NCBI GenBank assembly: GCA_023248915.1
Contig: JAHFDQ010000100.1
Span: 1-13,396 of the forward strand
DNA from: Archangiaceae bacterium
GTDB lineage: Bacteria; Myxococcota; Myxococcia; Myxococcales; Myxococcaceae
DNA: 13,396 nucleotides
Direction: 5' to 3'
Positions 6,686 to 13,396 of the stretch are shown in pieces (the first letter of the stretch is position 1; every line of letters begins with the position of its first letter). The notes below the pieces were generated by a model. The model saw only the letters and a program-made list of their open reading frames with translations, ran no database searches and was not told the origin of the DNA. A program made the translations under genes and the position numbers.

Positions 6686-9247
6686 CTAGTACGGCGATTC
6701 CCAGGCCCCGAGGTCGGACGTGGGGCCGTCGAACTGGCCGTTCCTCGGCCCGTTGACGTCCAGGCCTCCGTCGGTGCCCACGTTGACCGCGGGGCTCGCG
6801 GGCGCGAGCCGGAAATCCCCGACCGCCGCACCCAGGAAAAGCGGAGTTGTCAGCACCGCCGCGGCGCCGACCCCGCCCGGGGTGATGGGCCCGGACGTGT
6901 TTCCGAAGAACAGGTTGTGGTCCTCGTTGATCGAGCCGGAGTTCTGGCGCCGAACTCCGAAGCCGCCGTTACCCGCGAAGATGTTGTCCTGCACCAGCGG
7001 AGTTCCCGCCGAGTTGGCTGCCTGAAGGCCGTCGGTGCCGTTTGAGGCAAAGGTGTTGTGCAGCACCTTGGGCGACGGATTCGTCAGGGTCGTGTAGAGC
7101 CCCAGCGTCGAGTTGCCGTAGATGAAGTTCTGCGTCACCGACGCCGTGTCCCCACCGTTCGGCACCCTGATGCCGGTCAGATTTCCGTGCACCCGGTTTC
7201 CGGTCACCGAAACGTTCGGCCCGGTCACCTTCACGCCGTCACCGGCGAAGCCCGACACGTCGTTGCGCGGACCAAAGACGGCAGCGTTTCCGGTAACGAT
7301 CGCCCCGTCGATGTTCCGGGCGCCCAATCCCAGCGAGCATTCGGCCACCCGGTCGGTGGCTCCCTTCACTTGAAGCAGAGGCCCTCCGCACCCACCCAGG
7401 GCAATCCCCAGCAGCCACTGGCCGGCGGCGTTCAGGGTGAGGCAGTTCGGAGTTCCCGGCACCGCGCTGAAGTCGACCACCACGCCGGGGCTTCCCACGA
7501 TGGCGGTCCCAGACACATTCACGGACGGAAGCGCGGTCGTGGGGGCGATCGTCATCGGGCCGGCAAAGCGAATGGTGCGAGCGATTCCGGTCGAGGTGGC
7601 GAAGGCGATCGCCTCGCGCAGCGACAAGCCGGTCCCGCCCGCGTCCGCTGGACTGGCTAGTGGCGTGGATTCGTCGAGGGCGGTCGTCACCACCACGTCT
7701 TGCAGGGGGCTGGCCACCGAAACGAAACGCTCGGCGAACATGGACAGCCCACCCGTGTCGAGCACCTCGACCACCGCCTCGAAGAAGCCGGCGTCGGGGT
7801 AGACATGCGTCGCGGTGAGCAGCCCGAAGGCAGTGTCCCACGCCCCGTCGCCTTCGAAGTCGAAGCGCGCCTGAAGCTCGGCGGTCATGTTCTCGACGTC
7901 GTCCGAGCAGATGGCAGAAAACGACACCGGCACTCCGACGGGGCCGGCGTTCGGCGTGACCACCAGGCAGGCCCGGGGAGCCGTGTTCACCGCGCAGACG
8001 GGAGCGCCCCGGCAGACACCCGCCTGGCAGGTGTCGGGCGAAGAGCAGATGTTGTGGTCGTCGCACCCGGGGGAACCCGCTGTCGGGGTGGCCACGCACA
8101 CGCCCGCGTCCGGGTCGCAGACGTTGTCGTTACAGACCACCGTCGGGCACGAGACCACGGACGTCGGCTGGCCGCACGCGCCGCCGTGGCAGGCCTCTCC
8201 CAGGGTGCAGGCGTTCATGTCGTCGCACGACTTGCCGTCGGCGTAGGCGGACGGGCACGTTCCGCCGTCCGGGTCGCAAGTCCCTCCGGGGTGGCAGACA
8301 TCGGCCGGGCAGGTCACCAACGAGGTCGGGCTTCCGCAGAGGCCGGCGTGGCAGGCCTCTCCCACCGTGCAGCCGTCGCTGTCGTCGCAGAGGGTGCCAT
8401 CGGCCAGCGCCGCGGGACACAGCCCGGTCGCCGGGTTACAGCTTCCAGCCGGGTGGCAGGCGTCGGGGACGCACGTCGTCACCGTCGTGGGGGCCCCGCA
8501 TTGACCGACGTTGCAGGTCTCTCCCGCGGTACAACCGTCGCCGTCGTCGCACGCGGCACCGTCCGCGAGCGCCGCGGGACAGAGCCCGGTCGCCGGGTCG
8601 CAGCTTCCGGCGGGGTGGCAGGCGTCGGGGACGCACGTAGTCACCGTCGCCGGAGCTCCGCAGAGACCGGCGTGGCAAGCTTCACCCTGGGTGCAGAGGT
8701 CGAGATCGTCGCAGGGCAGGTCCTCGGGCTGCGGCGCCCAGGCGTCCTGCGCCGTCGGCGGGTCGCATTGCAGGCAGGCGTTGGCCGGGTTGGCCGCTCC
8801 GGCCACGAAGCAGCCCCCATCGACGACACAGAAGACTCCCGTCCAGTCGGGGCAACCTACTGCCTCGACCGAGTAGGCGTCGGCCAGCCGCGCCTCGCGG
8901 CCCCGCGGGTCGACCAGCAACAGGCCGTACTTCCCTGCCGCGAGGTGCGCCGGCACCACCGCCGTCACGGTGCGCGCGTCCACCAACGTCACCTCGCCCA
9001 GCGACACGGACTCCCCCCCTGCTTCGAGGAAGGCCTGAAAGGTGGCGTCGGCGGTCGATGCGGTCGGCCGGTCGAGGTCGGCATGTACGTTGGCGGCGAA
9101 GCCGGTCCCGACGAGCGTGACGGACACCGGTTCGAGGAAGCCGCCCGCCGGCGGTTCGACGCGATCGACGACGGGCGCGGGCCCCGAGCTTCGCGCGCAC
9201 CCGAGGGCGAGGGCGAACAGGAACGCAGTCGGTAGTGCCCGCCTCAC
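6686..9247 (-). CDS. Surface lipoprotein: TIG, Cys-rich repeats, PKD, CSLREA-like, beta-helix
   Basis: An 853-residue lipoprotein. The signal VRRALPTAFLFALALGC gives lipidated Cys17. Then come a TIG/IPT-like domain (about 26-128), a Cys-rich region with 54-residue tandem units of the type CDDxDxCTxGExCxxGxCG (179-421), a PKD-like domain (about 422-511, FDFEGDGAWD and HVYPDAG), a CSLREA-like segment with SLREAI at 542-547, and a right-handed parallel beta-helix with N-rich rungs (NRVHGN, NFIYGN, NTFASNG). It ends in SDLGAWESPY, typical of choice-of-anchor Q proteins. Such proteins are usually surface-exposed; ligand binding or structural display is likely and enzymatic activity is not evident. 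The GTG start overlaps the upstream TGA as GTGA. The frame stays open far upstream, but there it is antisense-like shadow over the barrel gene. Confidence 0.87.
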   Translation of the reverse strand: MRRALPTAFLFALALGCARSSGPAPVVDRVEPPAGGFLEPVSVTLVGTGFAANVHADLDRPTASTADATFQAFLEAGGESVSLGEVTLVDARTVTAVVPAHLAAGKYGLLLVDPRGREARLADAYSVEAVGCPDWTGVFCVVDGGCFVAGAANPANACLQCDPPTAQDAWAPQPEDLPCDDLDLCTQGEACHAGLCGAPATVTTCVPDACHPAGSCDPATGLCPAALADGAACDDGDGCTAGETCNVGQCGAPTTVTTCVPDACHPAGSCNPATGLCPAALADGTLCDDSDGCTVGEACHAGLCGSPTSLVTCPADVCHPGGTCDPDGGTCPSAYADGKSCDDMNACTLGEACHGGACGQPTSVVSCPTVVCNDNVCDPDAGVCVATPTAGSPGCDDHNICSSPDTCQAGVCRGAPVCAVNTAPRACLVVTPNAGPVGVPVSFSAICSDDVENMTAELQARFDFEGDGAWDTAFGLLTATHVYPDAGFFEAVVEVLDTGGLSMFAERFVSVASPLQDVVVTTALDESTPLASPADAGGTGLSLREAIAFATSTGIARTIRFAGPMTIAPTTALPSVNVSGTAIVGSPGVVVDFSAVPGTPNCLTLNAAGQWLLGIALGGCGGPLLQVKGATDRVAECSLGLGARNIDGAIVTGNAAVFGPRNDVSGFAGDGVKVTGPNVSVTGNRVHGNLTGIRVPNGGDTASVTQNFIYGNSTLGLYTTLTNPSPKVLHNTFASNGTDGLQAANSAGTPLVQDNIFAGNGGFGVRRQNSGSINEDHNLFFGNTSGPITPGGVGAAAVLTTPLFLGAAVGDFRLAPASPAVNVGTDGGLDVNGPRNGQFDGPTSDLGAWESPY
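8066..8713 (-). repeat. Four tandem 162-base repeats encoding Cys-rich units
   Basis: Four head-to-tail copies of a 54-codon unit begin at Cys179 of the lipoprotein, each opening with CDD and carrying about eight cysteines. A shorter fifth copy continues to about base 7985. The first two are nearly identical over long stretches (compare 8405-8491 with 8567-8653, about ten differences by eye); copies three and four are more divergent. The cysteines probably form disulfides, giving a rigid stalk. Confidence 0.85.
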
Positions 9248-11439
9248 AGGTTCACCTGGTAGCCGAGGGTGAAGCTGACCGCCCCGGTGCGCACCTGCAC
9301 GAGCCTGGTGGAAAGCGCGCCCAGTGAAAAGCCCAGCTCGGCCGACGCCCGGCCTGGGCCGAGCGCACGGCTCGCGCCCAACAGCCCCACGACTCCGAGC
9401 ACCGGCGCGGTCTCGTACGCGGCGTCCACCGTCGCGCTGGTGAAGCTCAGGCACGGGCCGGCGCCGGCGTAGGCGGCGAAGGCCGGGAAGGGCTGCTCGT
9501 ACTCGGCCGTCACCGACACCGGCACCACCGTGGCCCTCACCTGCACAGGCTGGGGCGCCCCGGAGACGTTCAGTACCCTGGCGGACCCAAGGTAGCTCGC
9601 GCGCGCCGACACCAAGAGGTGGTTGTCGAAGAGGGGCGTCCGATAGGTGAGGTCGGCCGAGAGCGTCGGCGAGGACAGCCCGCCGAAGTTGCTGGCCCAG
9701 CCCAGGCGCGCCCCGGCGCCCAGGCGGCTCGCAGCGTCGTGGAGCGCGACGGTCGCCGACACGCGAAAGTCGCGGTCGACGATCACGAGAGGGTCTTCGC
9801 GAGAGCTGGGGAGGCGGGCCGGAACCACGTACCGCGCAGAATAGCCGTCCGCGTCCTCGGAGAGTGAGCTCACCGTCCCGGACGTCGCGGTGGCGGTCGG
9901 CGCCGCCCCCCGCACCGGGCGGCCCTTCGCGTCGAACAGGCGCACTCTCACGCGCATGCCGCTCTTGCCGTCGGCCGCGAGCGAAGCGCGCTCGAGCTCG
10001 ACCTCTCCCCGCGCGGACGGAGGCGTGCCGGCGAACAGGGCGACGGGCAGGCTCCACTCGCCCGGGCCGCCCAGGGCGTCGAGCGCCCGGGCCCTCAAGG
10101 TGTGGTCGCCTTCGGCCAGCGGCCCGAGCGCGGCGGCCTTCGATTCGTACGGAACCGGCGCCGCCCCGTCCAGCTCGACCTGGACTGACACCGCCTCGGG
10201 CGGCGACTCGAGCTTCACCTCGACGCGCGCGCCGGCCGGGACGACGGCGTCGGCCACCGGAGCCAGGACTCGCGGCGCGCCCAGCGGGGGAGCCACCTGG
10301 ACCGAGAAGCGCCGGACTTCGGACGGCGGGGAGGCCCGGCCCGCGGCGTCGAAGGCGGTCACCCGCAGCGAGTGCGTCCCCACCTCGAGGCCCGACGCCT
10401 GCCAGCCCGGCTGAGCCACCTCGCCCGCGACGGCGCCGGCGGTGAACCCGGCGTCGGCGGCGAGCTCGACCTTGTAGCGCGTCGCTCCGGCCACCGCCGC
10501 CCACGCGACGGAAACGTCGGCCGGGGCCTGCCGCACCCGGACCGCCTGGTTCTCCGCGGGCGAAGTCAGCGCCGGCGCCGCCAGCGACACTTCGAGAGTG
10601 GCCGGTTCGCTCCAGCGGCCCGCCGCGCCCTTCGCGTCGACTACCGCCACCCGCCAGGAAAACGTCCCGGTGCCGGGGGGCGCCCACTCCAGGCGCGGAC
10701 GGGTGGCCTCGAGGCGCGCGAGGGCAGCGCCCGCCTTGCCCACCTCGACCTGGTAGCCACGGGCAAGAGCATTCGCCGACCACTCGAGAACGAGCTTGGG
10801 CGGAGGCGCCGCCCAAACGGCGCGCTCGACGGCCCGCGCCAGCCGGGGGGCCGCCAGCACCACCTGAATCGACCGGGGCTCGCCGGGGGCGGTGTCGCGC
10901 CCGCCCAGGTCGGTGCCCCGGGCCCGAAGCCAGTAGGTGCCGGGGTCGGGCATCGCCAGCTTCAGCGCCGGCGTCGGGGACTGGCCCTTGGCGACGACGG
11001 ACGCGAAGGCCGCGTCGGTCGCCAGCTCGGCGGCGTAGGTTTTCAGGACCGCCGACGCCTCGAAGGACACCTCGAACTCGGCCGGGCCTTCCCCCGCGGC
11101 CACCGTGCCGTTCACCGCCGGCGCCTTGAGGCCGGGCGCCGCCACCGACGGAGCGATCGTCTGGGGAGCGCTCCACTGGCCGCGCCGGTCTTCGGCGTCG
11201 ATGGAACGGACCCGCCAGTAGCAGGTGACGGTCGGCAGCTCGTTCCACCGGTAGCCGGGCAGGTCGAGCGTCTGATCGAGCAGCGGCGCCTTGAAGTCGG
11301 CGTCCTTCGAGATCTGTAGCTGGTAGTGCACCGCCCCCGGCACGGGCTTCCAGCGGAGCGCGACCCGCGCGGACTGGCCGACGGCGGCGGCCGAGAGCAG
11401 GCAGACCGCGAGCGCGGCGCTATTTCGGCTCGGGAGCAG
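9244..11439 (-). CDS. Exported Ig/fibronectin-like multidomain protein with C-terminal outer-membrane barrel
   Basis: No ATG, GTG or TTG exists in frame above the GTG at 11343, yet coding clearly extends upstream: residues before it complete a fibronectin-like strand (ALRWKPVPGAVHYQL) and a signal peptide (LPSRNSAALAVCLLSAAAVGQSA). I therefore place the start at CTG 11439, preceded by GAGG six bases away, giving 731 residues. After the signal come about five fibronectin-III/Ig-like modules (W..V.GA..Y.VEL..D..F, then TYWLRA or FSWRV), an invasin-like Ig domain (SGMRVRVRLFDAKGRPVRG, then TATSGTV), and a final 161-residue region (571-731) of alternating hydrophobic strands ending VSFTLGYQVNL, probably an eight-stranded outer-membrane beta-barrel. 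The modules would face the periplasm or the exterior. It overlaps the FecR gene by 20 bases and the lipoprotein gene by GTGA. Confidence 0.82.
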   Translation of the reverse strand: MLPSRNSAALAVCLLSAAAVGQSARVALRWKPVPGAVHYQLQISKDADFKAPLLDQTLDLPGYRWNELPTVTCYWRVRSIDAEDRRGQWSAPQTIAPSVAAPGLKAPAVNGTVAAGEGPAEFEVSFEASAVLKTYAAELATDAAFASVVAKGQSPTPALKLAMPDPGTYWLRARGTDLGGRDTAPGEPRSIQVVLAAPRLARAVERAVWAAPPPKLVLEWSANALARGYQVEVGKAGAALARLEATRPRLEWAPPGTGTFSWRVAVVDAKGAAGRWSEPATLEVSLAAPALTSPAENQAVRVRQAPADVSVAWAAVAGATRYKVELAADAGFTAGAVAGEVAQPGWQASGLEVGTHSLRVTAFDAAGRASPPSEVRRFSVQVAPPLGAPRVLAPVADAVVPAGARVEVKLESPPEAVSVQVELDGAAPVPYESKAAALGPLAEGDHTLRARALDALGGPGEWSLPVALFAGTPPSARGEVELERASLAADGKSGMRVRVRLFDAKGRPVRGAAPTATATSGTVSSLSEDADGYSARYVVPARLPSSREDPLVIVDRDFRVSATVALHDAASRLGAGARLGWASNFGGLSSPTLSADLTYRTPLFDNHLLVSARASYLGSARVLNVSGAPQPVQVRATVVPVSVTAEYEQPFPAFAAYAGAGPCLSFTSATVDAAYETAPVLGVVGLLGASRALGPGRASAELGFSLGALSTRLVQVRTGAVSFTLGYQVNL

Positions 11440-12667
11440 GTTCGACCTCGATCTCGGGGTTCAACAGCTCGGGCGCTCCGGGGAGCGCCTTGTGAATCAG
11501 GCGAAAAGCCGTGGTCCGCGAGTAGGGAGACTCTCCACGTTCGGCGTCGGACACGCGCACCCGCCAATAGTAGTCGGCCTCGGGCAACTCGCGGTTCATC
11601 GCGAGGCGGGGCTGGGCGGCCGTGCCCGTGAAGGCGGGGTGCTGGAACTGCGGGTCGGTCGCCACCTCGAGCTGGTACGCGGCGGCTCCGGCGACTTCCG
11701 TCCAGGCGAACGGCAGCAGGTTGCCGCCCACCACCCAGACGATCTCTTGCGGCTGCGGCGACAGCGGCGCCGGCGGCAGGTCTTCGATGAAGGTGAACCG
11801 GCGCGCCTCGGACAGGGCCGCCCCCGAGCCGTCGGCCAGGCGCCACCAGTAGATGCCCGCGCTGGCCGCGTCGAAGCGGGCCTCGACCCCCGCCGCGGCG
11901 GCGTCGCGCACCCGGAAGCCGAAGCCCCGGTCGCGCGCGACCTGCACGTTCGCTTGTGCCGGCAGGTCGCCCGTCCACCTGAGCGCCAGCGGCCCCGGCT
12001 TGCCCTGGAAAAACAGCCGCTGGTTGCGCGAGGGTTCGTCCAGCTGGACGCTGAGCGTGGGCAGCAGGGCGACCTGACCGTCAGGGCCCATGTCGCGGGC
12101 CTGGTGGGAGGCGAGGACTTCCTTCCCGTGCGCCGCGGCGACCGACGCCTGGCCGGAGTAGACCTCGACCCGGGCCGACAAGCCGCGCAGGTCGACGCGG
12201 GCCTCGGTGTTGCCTGCGAGCGCGGTCCGCCCGCCGCCGGTCGCGATCTCCAACCCACCGGCCTTGGTCGCCCCCGACACGCTGCCCTTCTTCAGCTCGA
12301 CGTGGGGCCGGGCCGCCGCCGGGGCCTCGAGCACCACCAGCGAGTTCTCGTCGATGTCGAGGCGCGAACCGTCGCCGAACGTCACCTGCGCCTCGACCCC
12401 GGGCGGCACGAAGACCGAGTCGCGGTCTCGCACGACGGCGCCGCGCGACAGGTCGTCCCACGAGAGCGAGCCCACCGGCCGGCGCCGCACCCCGGCGCTG
12501 GCGAAGCTGACCCTGGCGATGGCCTCGGACTCTTCGCCGCCGCGGGGCCCCGGCGCGTGGGCCGAGAGCAGGAGCGCGATCGACAGCGCCGCCCCGGCCA
12601 GGCCCAACAGCGACAGCAGCCCGTCGCCGTACCCGGCCGCCGCCTTGTCGTTGAAACCCTGGCTCAC
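11420..12667 (-). CDS. Membrane FecR-domain protein with two fibronectin-III-like modules
   Basis: A 415-residue protein with a short cytoplasmic N-terminus, one membrane segment at about 16-36 (GLLSLLGLAGAALSIALLLSA), and an extracytoplasmic FecR domain at about 60-190: VPPGVEAQVTFGDGSRLDIDENSLVVLE, then ELKKGSV and GNTEARVDL...VEVYSGQASV. Two fibronectin-like modules follow (about 205-300 and 305-400), with ALRWTGDLPAQANVQVARD and FAWTEVAGAAAYQLEVATDPQF. FecR itself relays signals to a sigma factor, but no sigma gene is seen here; many FecR-domain proteins in myxobacteria are probably structural or carbohydrate-facing. The GTG start has GAGGAG eight bases upstream. It lies 42 bases after the receiver gene and shares module type with the next gene. 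Confidence 0.88.
   Translation of the reverse strand: MSQGFNDKAAAGYGDGLLSLLGLAGAALSIALLLSAHAPGPRGGEESEAIARVSFASAGVRRRPVGSLSWDDLSRGAVVRDRDSVFVPPGVEAQVTFGDGSRLDIDENSLVVLEAPAAARPHVELKKGSVSGATKAGGLEIATGGGRTALAGNTEARVDLRGLSARVEVYSGQASVAAAHGKEVLASHQARDMGPDGQVALLPTLSVQLDEPSRNQRLFFQGKPGPLALRWTGDLPAQANVQVARDRGFGFRVRDAAAAGVEARFDAASAGIYWWRLADGSGAALSEARRFTFIEDLPPAPLSPQPQEIVWVVGGNLLPFAWTEVAGAAAYQLEVATDPQFQHPAFTGTAAQPRLAMNRELPEADYYWRVRVSDAERGESPYSRTTAFRLIHKALPGAPELLNPEIEVEPAPEPK
11437..11449 (-). promoter_or_regulatory. Probable CTG start codon with its ribosome binding site
   Basis: Minus strand: GAGG at 11449-11446, a six-base spacer, then CTG at 11439-11437 in the frame of the barrel protein. This is the only start that yields an intact signal peptide. 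It lies inside the last codons of the FecR gene, so re-initiation by ribosomes finishing that gene could help. CTG starts are rare, so a sequencing error or frameshift is the alternative. Confidence 0.45.
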
Positions 12668-12709
12668 CTATCAGGCTCCTCGGGCTGGGCGGTCCGGCGG
12701 CGCCCGGTC

Positions 12710-13117
12710 TCAGCGTTTCGGCGCGGTCCCGGCACGGGCGGCGGCGATGGCGCCGTCGGCGGCCTCGAGGATCGAAAGAATTCCGAACGGCTTGGTCACG
12801 TAGGCAAAGACCCCCAGGTCACGCGACCCGGACTCGGTCTCGGGCGTCGGAAAGCCGGTGATGACGATGGCCTGGATGTTCGGGTGCTTCAGGCGGGCGT
12901 GCCGCAAGAGCTCGAGCCCGTCGATGCCGGGCAGGTTCTTGTCGGTGATGATGAGATCATACGGGTCGCGCGCGAAGGCCTCGAGGCCCTGTTCCCCGTT
13001 CTCGACCAGGGTGACCGTGTGGCCGGCGCGCCCCAGCACGCGCTCGAGTAGCAGCCGGGCGGACTGTTCGTCGTCGATCACCAGGACGCGACCTGGATGC
13101 TTGGCCTGGGTCTGCAC
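12710..13117 (-). CDS. Single-domain response regulator (CheY/FixJ-type receiver)
   Basis: A receiver domain with no output domain, 135 residues from the GTG at 13117. All catalytic features are present: acidic pair Asp15-Asp16 in VLVIDDE, phospho-acceptor Asp59 in LIITDKNLPG, Thr87 in AIVITG and Lys109 in YVTKP. I prefer GTG 13117 to the longer GTG 13174 because it has AAGGGG seven bases upstream and begins just before the domain; the extra 19 residues show no conservation and no ribosome site. It probably takes phosphate from the histidine kinase at the far end of the operon and acts by protein contact or in a phosphorelay, since it cannot bind DNA itself. Confidence 0.9.
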   Translation of the reverse strand: MQTQAKHPGRVLVIDDEQSARLLLERVLGRAGHTVTLVENGEQGLEAFARDPYDLIITDKNLPGIDGLELLRHARLKHPNIQAIVITGFPTPETESGSRDLGVFAYVTKPFGILSILEAADGAIAAARAGTAPKR

Positions 13118-13197
13118 CGGACTGCCCCTTTCGCGGTGGAGAAGCCTACCAAAATCGGGGAAGTCCGTTTTCACAATGTGCGCGCTACAGTGCGCCC
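13118..13197. promoter_or_regulatory. Divergent intergenic region, operon head and binding-protein gene
   Basis: This 80-base gap must hold the leftward promoter for the five-gene operon and the rightward promoter of the edge gene. Minus-strand AAGGGG (13130-13125) is the receiver's ribosome site. Rightwards, TACAGT at 13186-13191 fits a -10 box. A short symmetric CACAATGTG sits at 13172-13180 between the two and could be an operator, but it is only four bases per arm. No clear leftward -35/-10 pair was found. Confidence 0.4.
13186..13191 (+). promoter_or_regulatory. Putative -10 box of a leaderless transcript
   Basis: TACAGT (TANNNT type) lies six bases before the GTG at 13198, so transcription would start at or next to the start codon. 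No ribosome site lies between. No good -35 is visible. Confidence 0.4.
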
Positions 13198-13396
13198 GTG
13201 CCCGATCGCCTTGTTCTAACTCGGAGAACTCTGCTGGTCGTGGGGGCCGGGGCCCTCGGGGCCTGCCGCCGGAAGACCGAGCTGGTGGTGTTCTGCGCGT
13301 CGAGCCTCACCCGAGCCTTCGGCGACCTGGCCGACGCCCTGAAGGCCGATCACCCGGGGTTGGAGGTGCGAATAGAGCCTTCGGGCTCGCAGGTGG
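13198..13396 (+). CDS. Molybdate/tungstate-type ABC binding lipoprotein, truncated by window edge
   Basis: Only the first 66 codons are visible. The N-terminus has a twin-arginine-like TRRTLLV at residues 8-14, a hydrophobic stretch and a classic lipobox LGAC with Cys23, so the product is probably an exported lipoprotein, perhaps by Tat. The mature start, LVVFCASSLTRAFGDLADAL, then HPGLEVRIEPSGSQV, matches the opening of ModA/WtpA-like periplasmic oxyanion-binding proteins (usual form: VF.A.SL...F..L...F...HP...V....GS). The Ser-Ser and SGS residues are those that commonly contact the oxyanion. The start is GTG 13198; there is no ribosome site, but a TACAGT box six bases upstream suggests a leaderless message. 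Permease and ATPase genes may follow beyond the edge. Confidence 0.72.
   Translation, partial: MPDRLVLTRRTLLVVGAGALGACRRKTELVVFCASSLTRAFGDLADALKADHPGLEVRIEPSGSQV

Noticed and set aside
7700..9235. 511-codon open frame on the plus strand
   Set aside because: Antisense shadow of the lipoprotein; its apparent repeats merely mirror the 162-base Cys-rich repeats.
9248..11248. Upstream part of the 1520-codon open frame ending at 6686
   Set aside because: It lies over the barrel gene in another frame, is an Arg/Gly/Pro-rich string with no domain pattern, and the lipoprotein signal begins only at the GTG at 9247.
11420..11440. A +1 frameshift fusing FecR and barrel proteins as the main model
   Set aside because: It would bury a cleavable signal peptide in the middle of a protein; a separate CTG start explains the signal peptide better. 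Kept as an alternative.
12687..12705. GC hairpin between the receiver and FecR genes as a terminator
   Set aside because: Only a five-base stem with a nine-base loop and no following T tract; more likely read-through within the operon.
11492..13051. 519-codon open frame on the plus strand
   Set aside because: Antisense to FecR and receiver genes, low-complexity Arg/Gly/His composition, no domain.
13118..13174. Longer receiver start at GTG 13174
   Set aside because: No ribosome site, and the 19 added residues precede the receiver fold without conservation; GTG 13117 has AAGGGG.

Overview
The window is very GC-rich, densely packed chromosomal DNA. Its codon use, long antisense shadow frames, GTG starts, 'ALGC'-type lipoprotein signals and family mix (FecR/fibronectin-III proteins, cysteine-rich repeat lipoproteins with choice-of-anchor Q ends, stand-alone receivers) point to a member of the Myxococcota or a close deltaproteobacterial relative. 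That placement is inference, as no marker gene is present. I see no tRNA, rRNA, CRISPR array, insertion sequence or phage gene. No stretch over 110 bases lacks a gene; the longest gap is the divergent promoter region at 4203-4309.

Left part (1-4846). A DUF4340 protein runs in from the left edge and meets a leftward gene set head-on with only two bases between stop codons. Read leftwards from 4202, that set is a membrane-anchored DUF6599-like protein, a Tat-exported DUF362 protein (start and stop overlap as ATGA), a 506-residue transglutaminase of the Phytophthora GP42 'transglutaminase elicitor' type, and a 64-residue coiled-coil protein. The transglutaminase has a clear Cys-His site and retains the VWNQP core of the Pep-13 plant-immunity epitope. 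Divergent from this set, at 4310-4846, is a lipoprotein that looks like a second DUF6599-type paralogue.

Right part (4850-13117). Five leftward genes form a tight unit: a single-domain response regulator, a membrane FecR-domain protein with two fibronectin-III-like modules, an exported protein with Ig/fibronectin-like modules ending in an outer-membrane beta-barrel, a large surface lipoprotein (TIG, cysteine-rich repeats, PKD, CSLREA-like, parallel beta-helix), and a periplasmic-sensing histidine kinase. The last three junctions overlap or abut (20-base overlap with a probable CTG start, GTGA overlap, TAG-ATG abutment), so the five products are probably made together. My reading is a cell-envelope structure or sensor encoded with its own two-component pair. 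This is the best candidate here for an undescribed system.

At the right edge a molybdate/tungstate-type binding lipoprotein starts divergently, probably from a leaderless transcript.
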